This document shows positions 11,903-21,906 of a DNA stretch of 64,000 bases, piece after piece. The notes below the pieces were generated by a model. That model saw only the letters and a program-made list of their open reading frames with translations. It had not been told where the DNA came from and did not search any database. Origin of the DNA: Flammulina velutipes (Eukaryota > Basidiomycota > Agaricomycetes > Agaricales > Physalacriaceae); assembly GCA_011800155.1 (NCBI GenBank), contig CM022375.1, positions 1,736,001 to 1,800,000 of the forward strand, read 5' to 3'. Made by a program: the position numbers and the translations under genes. Each line of letters opens with the position of its first letter. The first letter of the stretch is position 1.

Positions 11903-12995
11903 CATCAGGAAAGGGCTACCTGGCCTTGGTTAACAGTAGGTTTAATCCAGTGTGAAGACTCTACCTCAAGCTAACTATGGCAAACCTAGCCAGCCTAGTA
12001 GGCCTCAAGCACCTAAGTATACCTAGGTTTACAGAGGCTAACAGAACTGCTATCCAATAACCTATAGTGTCATTCGGTTAGCATAGGACAGCACCAGGTT
12101 GAATATCAACTACCAAGAAACTCAGGTATCTCAGAGTCAACTTCAAGATATCAATACAGACCTTAGCTATTCAAAGTACACCTCAGACCTGTCTTGTACT
12201 ACTTACAGATTACTCAAAGTATTCCAACAGTCTTCAACCGGACTAGACTCTGACACTTGTTGTCCAATTACTGTATAATAGAATAGATACTATTACTAGA
12301 GAAATCTGAGTAAAATCATGTATTTTGCCTATAACTTGTAGTGTGTCCCTGCGATTCCAATGATTATATAAGCGTTTTGTAGGCCTAATTGAACGCTTTC
12401 TGACAGTATATAATACTTATACCTTCCAGTCAAGTGTAGTAGTGCTATTGCTTAAACACAAGAAACAGAGAATTGATTGAATTGCTTATGGCCGGAGCTG
12501 CACCCCTTATTTTCCCACGGTTATAGGCTCGTCTTGTAGCCCTAATTAAACGCTTTCCAACCATATATAGGTCTACTATCTTACATGCAAGTTCCAGAGA
12601 GTTATTGAGTGAACAGTAGTAAATCAAGAATCAAGAACTGATCAAGTCCAATAGGCAGGCAATTTAGGTCCGGACCTCCGGACCTGAACCCTCTGCCCTG
12701 GTCATGTGACTTCATGTTGGTATTTAAACCAGAGCTGAGCTCTGATCCCATCATTCCTCTCTTGACCTCCTTCCTCCATGTCCTCTCTTTAAATCTTCAA
12801 GTCTTGAATATTCTCTTGGTATGTGAACTTGCTTCTTCTTTTCTTATGATTGCTAATCATTGTCTCTTCTTCTAAGGTGTTTACTCTTGATTGTGTGTAC
12901 TCTTCTGGTATGTTTCTTGCTCTTTTGACTTGATTCTTGACTGTCCTACTCTTTCTTCTAGTATTTCTTCTTTTATTATTTAATCATTATATTAT
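11903..12995 (+). repeat. 1.46-kb interspersed repeat, left part (interrupted copy)
   Basis: Left 1093 bp of a repeat that is intact, in inverted orientation, at 57159-58613. It starts CATCAGGAAAGGGCTACC and matches the other copy up to the TATTAT at 12990-12995, where a Harbinger-like terminus begins. The remaining 368 bp are at 38608-38975. Both complete ends of the family read CATCAGGAAA...TTTCCTGATG, an imperfect terminal inverted repeat. There is no coding capacity. It could be a MITE-like element or a solo LTR; the ends do not follow the TG..CA rule. Confidence 0.75.
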
Positions 12996-13193
12996 GCCAG
13001 TCAAAGTCCGATGTTCGAAGTTGATTATCATAACGATTCAGATATCAATTTTCATGATCTATAAATTTATTTTATATCCTTATTTCAGAATCATCGCAGC
13101 GGCTCCTGCGTTACTGCAACTTGTAATCAAGATACTTTTATTCTGTCTCACTGCTTAGGTAACTTTCCGTGTGCCACTGTCTCCTCTTTCATC

Positions 13194-13346
13194 ATGGGCC
13201 GTACAAAAGGATCTAAAAACAAGCCCAAGAAGGACATAGTCAACAGCAATACTCAGACCCCTACTGCAAAGACCAACACGACAAAGAAGAAGAAGAAGAG
13301 TGAGGCTACCATCAACATTGATGATACTAACAGTGGTGGCGACTAG
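13194..13346 (+). pseudogene. Harbinger accessory protein, N-terminal fragment
   Basis: Open frame of 50 codons starting MGRTKGSKNKPKK, rich in Lys/Thr with a run of five lysines, ending INIDDTNSGGD. The terminating TAG is supplied by the first three bases of the hAT element that begins at 13344. The downstream half resumes at 29188 in the phase expected if the hAT is removed (SGGD followed by KRKCATSS). The basic, AT-hook-like start suits a DNA-binding accessory protein. Confidence 0.65.
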
Positions 13347-13527
13347 TGACCTGCACGGGTCCCGGGTAACCCGTACCCGTGAGGCGTGGGTGCGGGTTTG
13401 GGTCAGGTCGTGGGTTGACCCCTTCAACCTGTGGGTTACCCATGGGTTTTGGTATGTCAGAGTCAGTCATATAGTATTTAAAATAGTATACATGATTGTT
13501 AAGTCCAAAAAAACAGCATAAATAATG

Positions 13528-14052
13528 TTATACAACTATATGGTGAGGAAGAATAGGAGCGCGGCAAAAAATTGTAGTAAATGTAGATACGTAGAAGCCA
13601 ACCAAGAGTCTCTTCATCTCTGTAATGTCCCTTTCATCCAACACAGTACTTTCGACCACACAACGTACCCACGGCTCGATACTTGCCTCCAATGGTTTAC
13701 AATTCCGACACCACTCCTTCATAACATGGAATAACCCTCCCAAGGCATTGCAGCGTTCGCGAAGATTCATAGAGCCAAAGCCTCTCCTTCCTTTCTCGAC
13801 AGAACTTGGCACCAACGACAACTCAAGATAGGGAAGTGCTTCGAATATGAAGAGTCAGTGATCCGTCCATGAATATCCACCAACATTCTCCAGTACTTCT
13901 CCAGGCTCTACGAAGGAGAACGAGTCGACAGATGGTTGTGCATCAGGAAGAATATAGCATTGCCAATCTAGAGCAAACAACTCGTAGCGGAAATTGATCT
14001 CAAACATCTCCCAGAGAGCTAAACGGCAGATATTTGGGGGCAGAGGTGACAA
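13528..14052 (-). pseudogene. Unrecognised minus-strand gene fragment inside the hAT, proximal part
   Basis: Two minus-strand frames that read almost continuously, the first with LALWEMFEINFRYELFALD and the second with RCNALGGLFHVMKEW and SIEPWVRCVVES. The composition is protein-like, rich in aromatic residues and cysteine, and the WEM.E.NFR.EL.ALD pattern resembles uncharacterised Agaricomycete proteins. It lies on the strand opposite to the hAT transposase and occupies the place where the 5' half of the transposase should be. It continues on the far side of the LTR retrotransposon (25633-25778). It may be a captured host gene fragment. Function not recognised. Confidence 0.4.
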
Positions 14053-14139
14053 TGAGGGGTATTCAATGCCATTCCATACAACGGGGCAGTCTGAAGGTTT
14101 CGAAGATCAACAGTTGCTTGTATTTGTGTTAGATTGTAA

Positions 14140-14930
14140 TGTACAGCCTGCACTTGGGCTGAGTGCAGAACTGATACTAAACATGGGTGTGGCGCACGAC
14201 GGCGCCAGCGCCATATAGGTCGGAACGTGTGAACGCGCCATCCACGGCGCGTCCGCATTAGGAACATATGGCGCAGCACTTCACACGGCACAAGCATGGA
14301 CATTTCAGAACACGGAAGCTACCGAACTAATCGATGGATTGCAACGATCGATAACGAGAAGATCCAGATCGATGGGAAGAGATTACACCAAGGCTGTGCG
14401 CCATGCATGGCGCCCAGGCACCTTCGGGAATCTGGATGCCAAAGCCGACAGGAACGGAGAGAATTACCACCCTCGAAGAGTCATATCGCGAGGTGGTCTG
14501 ACTCGACGCGACGGAACGCCAATCACATCACGGACTCAAACCCCGGATCGTCGCACGATCGCTCGATCAGGGTACATGACGCAGGCATCGAGAGGCCTAA
14601 GCGTAGAACTAGACGGAAGAGAAAGCCGACAGCGTACAGTATAAATACTGTAGCATGTCGTAGAAACACATATATAGAATTATCACCCCACAATATCAAC
14701 ACAGAAGCCCCTTGCAACTGTCGAGAGACTTTTGGAACCTATACTTTCGCGCACGCGTTAGTACTTCGACGAACGCGTACTTGGAAGCGCCACCGTCATC
14801 TGCGACAGCTCGCTGCCCGACTTCTTCACCTACCAAGGTCTGCGACCTCGGTGCGCCAGAACAAGAGCAGGAATCCACCGGGTAGTCCCCTCAACATCAC
14901 AACGAACTCAGACTCGTTAAGAGATCTATA
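14140..14930 (+). repeat. 5' LTR
   Basis: Starts TGTACAGCCTGCAC and ends GATCTATA; 791 bp, the same length as the 3' LTR. Contains a TATAAATA box at 14640-14647 inside a short palindrome (ACAGTATAAATACTGT), the likely sense promoter. Several GGCGC-rich motifs such as GGCGCCAGCGCC occur near its start. An open frame of 279 codons crosses the LTR into the leader but has no gag-like features and is not considered a gene. Confidence 0.92.
14640..14647 (+). promoter_or_regulatory. TATA box in LTR
   Basis: TATAAATA in the middle of the 5' LTR, 500 bp from its start. It is repeated in the other two LTR copies of the window and would place the transcription start and R region in the last 290 bp of the LTR. 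Confidence 0.5.
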
Positions 14931-14932
14931 TC

Positions 14933-14950
14933 TGGAGCCCACCGCGAGGG
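14933..14950 (+). other. Probable primer-binding site
   Basis: TGGAGCCCACCGCGAGGG begins two bases after the 5' LTR. The TGG start pairs with the CCA end of a tRNA, and the position is the standard one for minus-strand priming. The tRNA species was not identified. Confidence 0.5.
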
Positions 14951-15140
14951 GATACTACAACAAGGATCCCATTTGTTCTTCCGAACACTTTCCTTGTCGT
15001 CGCGAGACAAAGGAGTCTAGGAATCAACCGAGGGTCGGACTCTGGCTGGAGGAAAGAGGCCGAGAGAGAGCAGCGGTAGATTCGCGAAGAAAGTTCGTAC
15101 AACCGAAGACCCCGAGGACAGAGGAGAGCCAGTAAACCCG

Positions 15141-17681
15141 TTGACTCCGGTACAAGAAGATTTGGACATCGACTTTACTGCCCTCACCTTACAACCCTTC
15201 GACTTCACGGTACCCACGACCGCGAGACCACCTGGAACAACAATTCCACCTACAAATCCATTCCTGGCGCATCAAGCCAGAAACCAAGGCCGAGGAGACA
15301 ACCCCGCGCCTACCAATACACCTACCAACCCACCAACCAACAATACACCTACACCCAACATGTCTAACAAAACGATGCCGGGAAGGGGAAACAAAAGCGC
15401 CCCCTCCTTTACGGAAAATCCGAAAGACCTGATGGACTACCTTGAAGACGTGAAAAACCTTTGTGTGGAACATGGGAAGAAGGACGACGCGGACTGGATC
15501 CAGTACGCCCTGTACTATCTACCAGCAGAAGCACGAGAGTACTGGCGCCGTATCCCAGAAGCAAAGGATGTGACATCCGCGCTAGGAGTCATAACCAAGG
15601 CAACATGGGACGCCTTCGTACAGGCGGTGCTCAACAAGTACCCAGGAGCAAGGGAGAAAGGACGATACGAATTATCGGACTTACAGGACGCATCGGATCA
15701 GCGTCATCTGGCGCCACCTCAGGACCTACACACCCTAGGAGAATATACGCGGACATTCGAGAGGATTGGTTTAGCTCTCAAGGAAGAGAGTGCGGTTTCG
15801 GACCCCGAGCTCGCGCGCCTGTTCGAGCGTGGCTTGGGAGAAGCTTTGAAAGGAATGGTTAAGAGGCGCTTGGAAATCAAATTCCCAGACCATCCTCCAA
15901 CTAGGCCTCATAAGCTCGCCGACCTCATATCCGCATCTGAGTTCTGTCTCACTGGCACCTCTACGTTTATCGCCAACCAGAAAGCGGGCGTAAAAGAACA
16001 TAGCGTCAAAATCGAAGGATTTGAACCAGCGGCTGTGGTACAAGCGGTACTACAAGCGCTGACTCTACAAGGAGTATCGACGGGACAGAACAAGAATGGA
16101 CCAGGTAACGCTCAAGGACCACAACCACAAAGGAACCTACCAGCGAACGGCGGAAACGTGAAATCCACGAGTACGCAAAGGTTCGAGGAATCAACCAGGC
16201 GAAATCAGTTCCAACCTAGATGTTTCTGCGGAGGAACCGAATGCAGGAGCTGGAACGTTTGTCCAGTACATCGGAAAGCGGTCGAAGACAAAGTAGTCTT
16301 GATCTCTCCAGGTGGAAGGACCACGTTATGGGACGGATCCAGGGACTTCCCAAGGGGAGAAGGATCGCTGTACGACCGTATCGTGCAGTGGAACCTGAAA
16401 AATCCGCATCTCAAACCAACGGGACAACCAGAAGGGAAGGCTTTCCTACTGGAAGTGACTCGACCAGGGGGAGGAGGATCGAGGATACCGCCTTCCTCCA
16501 CCTTTCTCAGCAACGAGATTATCACCGAACAACCTGAACAGTTTTGGAACGCTACGTTGAACCTTAACCAGAAGGAAAACACGGGGCCGGGAAACAACTA
16601 CAAAGGACCGCCAATGCCGCCAGGCAAACGAATGGCATTTCGAGGAGTAGAGATACCAAAGACGACGTGGAAGAAACCTCCATTTGGGGTGGACCCCAAG
16701 GCAGCTCACGATGCAGCGCCCGGACCGAACCTTCCACCAGGATACGTCTTGCCTAAACAAGCGCAGCAGACGAAGCCTACCGTCACTGCCGCTCCATCAG
16801 CACCTAAGCCACAACAGGTTCAGCAAAAAGGAAATCCGCAGATCGGATCAAGGAACCCTTTTCGGGCCGACGATCAACAATATCGTACCCAATTAGGACC
16901 GGGCCTGAACGAAAAGGAATCTAGCGATAGAGTCTTCGACACTATACTAGGAGGATCGTCCACTTTGTCGAACAAAGACTTACTGGCTGTAGCACCGGAG
17001 ATTAGGAAACGCATCAAGGAAGTGGTATCAAACCGAAGGATATTACAAGATGTGGCGCAAACGGGAATGCTCGCCATCGAGGACGATGACGAGGAACCGC
17101 TCTCAGAAGAAAACTTGGAATCCGTGGAAGCGGGGGAATTGATCGACGCATTCTATCAATCACTCGCGGACCAAGGGGTGATCGTCGGCGCGGAAAGTCT
17201 GGCTTTACGCGCGATCACTCCGGTGATCGATCACAAGTACGAGGTGGAAGCAATCTTGGACGAAGGGGCGCAACTAGTGGCAATGTCAGAAGAAGTGTGG
17301 GAGCACGTCGGACTACCATTGGACACCTCAACACGAATTCAAGTCCAGTCTGCCAACAAAGGTGTTGAGTCTGCACTGGGGGTTTGCCGGAACGTACCTT
17401 TCACTATCGGAAACGACCTTACGATATTCTTGCAAGTCCACGTTCTACGAGGAGTCGCCTACGACATTCTACTAGGACGACCTTTCGGCGTACTTACCGA
17501 AAGTGTTACAAGGAACTACATTGACGGAAAACAAACCATTACTCTCAGGGACCCTAACTCGGAACGGACAATAGCGATTCCGACGCATAAGAAAGGCGTA
17601 CCGAGATTCTCTGCACCACGGGAACACGAATTGGACTCACCACATATTCATACGGCTCGCGCCAACACACACGACCAATGA
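15141..17681 (+). CDS. Gag-protease polyprotein of the Ty3-type element
   Basis: 846-aa frame. The N-terminal 70 residues are Pro/Thr/Asn-rich, followed by a helical capsid-like region (about residues 85-270, with DLMDYLEDVKNLC and ALYYLPAEAREYW). A Cys/His stretch CFCGGTECRSWNVCPVH at about 360-375 could be a zinc knuckle of non-classical spacing. A long Pro/Gln linker precedes an aspartic-protease-like domain at about 690-800, with ILDEGAQLVAMSEEVWEHVG and the flap/psi-loop signature DILLGRPFGVL. The usual D-S/T-G active triad reads D-E-G here. Protein processing and particle assembly are the expected roles. The stop overlaps the pol start codon as ATGA. An inner ATG at 15360 (MSNKTMPGRG) is an alternative start. 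Confidence 0.88.
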   Translation: MTPVQEDLDIDFTALTLQPFDFTVPTTARPPGTTIPPTNPFLAHQARNQGRGDNPAPTNTPTNPPTNNTPTPNMSNKTMPGRGNKSAPSFTENPKDLMDYLEDVKNLCVEHGKKDDADWIQYALYYLPAEAREYWRRIPEAKDVTSALGVITKATWDAFVQAVLNKYPGAREKGRYELSDLQDASDQRHLAPPQDLHTLGEYTRTFERIGLALKEESAVSDPELARLFERGLGEALKGMVKRRLEIKFPDHPPTRPHKLADLISASEFCLTGTSTFIANQKAGVKEHSVKIEGFEPAAVVQAVLQALTLQGVSTGQNKNGPGNAQGPQPQRNLPANGGNVKSTSTQRFEESTRRNQFQPRCFCGGTECRSWNVCPVHRKAVEDKVVLISPGGRTTLWDGSRDFPRGEGSLYDRIVQWNLKNPHLKPTGQPEGKAFLLEVTRPGGGGSRIPPSSTFLSNEIITEQPEQFWNATLNLNQKENTGPGNNYKGPPMPPGKRMAFRGVEIPKTTWKKPPFGVDPKAAHDAAPGPNLPPGYVLPKQAQQTKPTVTAAPSAPKPQQVQQKGNPQIGSRNPFRADDQQYRTQLGPGLNEKESSDRVFDTILGGSSTLSNKDLLAVAPEIRKRIKEVVSNRRILQDVAQTGMLAIEDDDEEPLSEENLESVEAGELIDAFYQSLADQGVIVGAESLALRAITPVIDHKYEVEAILDEGAQLVAMSEEVWEHVGLPLDTSTRIQVQSANKGVESALGVCRNVPFTIGNDLTIFLQVHVLRGVAYDILLGRPFGVLTESVTRNYIDGKQTITLRDPNSERTIAIPTHKKGVPRFSAPREHELDSPHIHTARANTHDQ

Positions 17682-20600
17682 TGATTATGCAAGAAGACGA
17701 ACAAACAGGGCTTGTTATAACGGTTACACACAGGAACGGCATTGGATCTAGGACACCTCACATCGGAAAGCTTCTGGAAGGACCACAAACCTTCGAAGAT
17801 TGGGAAAGTATACCAGGATACGGAATATCTATTTCAGGATTTACAGGGGAAGTATTGGAAGAGGCCGTACAGACGGATGGCGCAGCAACATTGGCGCAGA
17901 AGGCATTCGTTCTGGCTGCGGCGCTCTACGCGGACACTTGTACCCCGACTAAAAGCGACTCATCGCGTCCATTGGGAGTTCCAAAGGCGCGAAGTCATGG
18001 ACGGGGTGGAATGGCTGTGATATTGGATACGAAAGCGCCGGTCGCTGTGTTTGCAGGAAAGAAATACAAAAAGGTCGCGAACAGGATCAAACCAGTCGCC
18101 ACCACTCTACCAGAGGACTTCAGGATAGTCAGGAACATCGTGGGGAACCCTCTGGAAACCTTACCCGTACTACCCGTGCGCCCGCCACACTTCGAGCCAC
18201 GGGGACGATACACTCTGGAAAGGAAAAAGATCATCGACGACTTGCATCCCGAGGGATTTCTCTGGCCAGAAGAGAGGAAGTTGATGCATCACTTTATGGC
18301 GCTACACGAAAAAGGATTCGCTTGGGACGAAACGGAAAAGGGACACTTTCGGGAAGACTTCTTCCCGCCGGTAAACATGGGAATAACAGAACATATTCCT
18401 TGGGTCAATAGGAACATGCCGATACCACCTGGGATATACGACGAAGTCATTCGCATCGTTAGGGAGAAGGTCGCGTCCGGAGCGTACGAGCCATCAAGCT
18501 CTTCCTACCGATCGCGCTGGTTCACGGTACTCAAGAAGGACGGGAAATCCTTGCGGATTGTACACGACCTACAGCCTCTGAACGCGGTCACTATACGCGA
18601 TAGTGGGATGTTACCGTTCGTCGAAACGCTGGCGGAGTCATTTGCTGGGCGCGCATGTTATGGAGTTCTGGATCTCTTTGTGGCGTTCGATCAAAGAGGA
18701 CTTGCGCAGCCGTCTAGGGATTATACGACTTTCCAGACACCGTTAGGCACTTTTCGACTCACGAAGCTACCAATGGGATGGACGAATAGTGTACCCATTT
18801 TACATGGGGACGTCACCTACGCATTACAGGACGAAATACCGGAATTCACAATACCTTTTATGGATGACGCGGGTATTCGAGGACCACCTACAAGATACGA
18901 GACCAAGGACGGAGGGTACGAGACGATTGAAGGAAACGAGGGGATACGGAGATTCGTTTGGGAGCATTTTCAGGCGCTCGGACGGATCGTCCAGAGGATT
19001 TGGTACATTGGATGTACTTGGAGCGGGAAAAAGGCTTTCCTTTGCGTTCCAGAAGCCATGCTTGTTGGTCACAAGTGTACCTACGCAGGGAGGGAACCCG
19101 ACGAAACGAAGATGGAGAAGGTGAGGAACTGGGGACCATGCAGGGACCTCACGGATGTACGAGCATTCATGGGGACCGTGGGCCTCATGAGGGTGTTCAT
19201 ATGGAACTTCGCGGGTTTATCTAGGCCTGTAGTGGACTTGACGAAGAAGGATGCCGAATTCTATTGGGGACCAGAACAACAGGAGGCGCAGGACGAGCTG
19301 AAAGCCGCGATGCTAAATTCACCTGCATTGCGCCCTTTGGACTACCACTCGGGCGCACCTATAATTCTATGCGTAGATTCAAGCGTTATCGCGATTGGCT
19401 ACGCTCTCTTCCAGGAAGACGAAGAGGACGCACGCTTGCGGTACCCAAACCGTTTTGGATCTATGGCATTGAACCCCAGGGAAACCAACTACAGTCAGCC
19501 AAAACTGGAGTTATACGGACTCTACAGGGCTCTGAAAGCGGTATCCATGTACATCATCGGAGCTAGGAATCTGGTCGTAGAAGTGGACGCCACAGCTATT
19601 AAGGGAATGATCAACAATCCTGATCTGAACCCGAACGCCACAATAAACCGATGGGTCGCAGGTGTCCTGCTGTTTACCTTCAAGCTGGTACACGTTCCGG
19701 GGATTCGTCACGGGGTAGATGGTCTATCTCGTCGGCGACCGTTTCCTGGAGAGGAGTTGGAGGAGGAGGACGAAGATTGGGTGGATAGGCATTACGGTTT
19801 CCTTCAGGTAATAGCGTCGGCGCACGTGGAACCTGAAGCAACCATTTGTGAAGTACTGTTGAGGGAGCTGGTGGAAGTCCCGGACTACTCGTACGACGAG
19901 TTAAATCCGAACATCCAGCCAGACGCCACACCGGAGATTCCCAGGTCGAAGAAACATATGGCGCAGGATGAGCGCCTTGTGCAAATCCTGCGTTTCTTGG
20001 ATAAATTGGAAATACCGGAGAGGATGGGAGAGAAGGAGAGGAAGAGGTTCATCAAATACGCAACGGGTTTCTTTCGAAGGGAAAGTGACCTGTGGCGCAG
20101 GATGGAAAACGGGAAGCATCAACTAGTGGTCAAGCCACCAGCTCGACTTGGGATTTTACGATCGGCGCATGACAGATTGGGACACAAAGGAACGTTCTCA
20201 GTCCGCCATACCGTACAGATTCGATTCTGGTGGCCGGGACTGTTGAACGACATCAAGTGGTATCTATCGACATGTCACGAGTGTCAGCTGCGACGCACGC
20301 AGCACTGGCATATTCCACCGGTCGTAGCGGAACCAGCACCTTTGTTTGCGAAAGCATATATCGACACCTTTTTCATGCCACCTTCAAACGGTTTCAAGTA
20401 CTTCGTACACGCGAGGTGTTCTCTAACGGCGTACCCCGAATTCCGGATGCTCAGGAAGGAGAACGAAAACACTCTAGCAGCTTTCATATTCGAGGAGCTC
20501 ATATGTCGATGGGGATCGCTTAGGGAAATCGTGACGGATAATGGGCAAGCGTTTATTGCTGCAATGGACCGACTATCTCGACAATACGGAGTGAAACACA

Positions 20601-21300
20601 TCAGGATTTCTGGCTACAACTCTCAGGCAAACGGTATCATCGAAAACAGGCATTACGATGTTCGGGAGGGTCTATTCAAATTAGCCAAAGGAAACGAATC
20701 CAAGTGGTCGGAAGGGACATTCGCCATGATGTGGGCAGAGAGAGTTACTATCTCCGTGTTATGCACATGAGCCCCTACCGAGCTGCGACAGGAGCGGAAC
20801 CTCTGCTACCTCTGGACTTTGTGCAAGCAACCTGGTTAACTACGCCGTTCAGTGGTATAGTTTCCCACGGTGATGTCATCGTGCAAAGAGCCATGGATTT
20901 ATGGAACAGGGAGAAGGAGATGGAGAAGCTGAAAGAAGACGTTTGGAAGTCTAGAGTGGACGCCGCAAAGCGTTGGGAGAAGGAGCACCAAAACCGAGTG
21001 GTGGATTTCGATTTCAAACGTGGCGATCTCGTACTACTGGAAAATTCTAAAGGACGAAAGGGACTTCAAGACAAGATGCAAGCCCGCTACTTTGGACCCC
21101 TTGTGGTACTATTCAGGACGAAGGGAGGCGCCTACCAGCTTTGCGAACTATCTGGCACAAGACTCGCTAACACGGTAGCGGCGCGACGTGTCATGAAATA
21201 TCTGGCCCGGGAGCGGATATCATTGCCTTGGTACTACACGGGAGCTTTGACGGATGAGGAAACGGAGCGCTTAATGGAGAGCGACGAGAAAGGGGAGTAA
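17678..21300 (+). pseudogene. Pol (RT-RNase H-integrase) of the Ty3-type element, one frameshift
   Basis: The first frame, 17678-20770, encodes reverse transcriptase (WFTVLKKDGKSLRIVHDLQP, YGVLDLFVAFDQ, LPMGWTNS, FMDDAG as the YxDD box), RNase H (IILCVDSSVIAIGYALF, PKLELYGLYRAL, VEVDATAIKG), the zinc-binding HHCC region (SAHDRLGHKGT, STCHECQL) and the integrase core (YIDTFF, IVTDNGQAF, NGIIENRHYDVREG). It then breaks: after AERVTI there are 14 rather than 15 bases before MSPYRAATGAEPLLPLD. The rest runs in another frame to 21300, including the C-terminal DFKRGDLVLLENSKGR motif. A single-base deletion is the simplest explanation. Otherwise full length and typical of fungal Ty3 elements that lack a chromodomain. 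Confidence 0.88.
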
Positions 21301-21906
21301 AAAGGGGAGTTTTTCAACAAGTTGGGGGGAGCGCCATTTCTGGCGCACGGATAGGAAATCTGGAAAATCAAGATCAAGACAAAATTTTTGTTGGGGGAAG
21401 GACTATCGACTCTCGAATCGATATAATAACCCACATGTGTACCTACAATACAGTGGCACGTCATTCGTTTAAACATCGGGACCGAATTACGACCAGGCGC
21501 CACTACCACCGAACAATCTACCTAACACAACCTACCTGCGAAAGACACCAGCTGGCGATCGATCGAACCACCCATGAACGACATGGACCTACACCTATCA
21601 CCATACGCGGAAAACACAGGATATCTTATGGAGGTCGCGTGCGCCACCAAGGTCGCGCGGTATCAACTTACTGAACGGGTGGCTCCCGGACGGTGTGGAA
21701 GGGGTACTCAGCGGGACGCCAAAGAGGCCTCAGGATTTTGATACAAAGGGAAAGAACACAAGGGGAACTGTTCGAAAACTACCAAGGACTGCAACAATTT
21801 ACATTTTCAAAAACACGAACAGGCAGGAAATAGTACAGGCGACGCGAGGAGGAAAATACGACGAAATATATGGACCCAGACCCCTATGAAAATTCACCCA
21901 GCCACC
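21301..21906. other. Non-coding spacer after pol
   Basis: Contains AAGTTGGGGGGAG at 21319-21331, identical over 13 bases to the functional polypurine tract region at 24824-24836, followed by a small inverted motif GCGCCATTTCTGGCGC. No convincing frame. This is the natural place where a compact Ty3 element would end, and it forms the left limit of the antisense module. Confidence 0.5.

Noticed and set aside
14296..15135. 279-codon open frame across the 5' LTR
   Set aside because: Repeated in every LTR copy, Arg/Thr-rich, no gag similarity; it is a chance frame in GC-rich LTR sequence.
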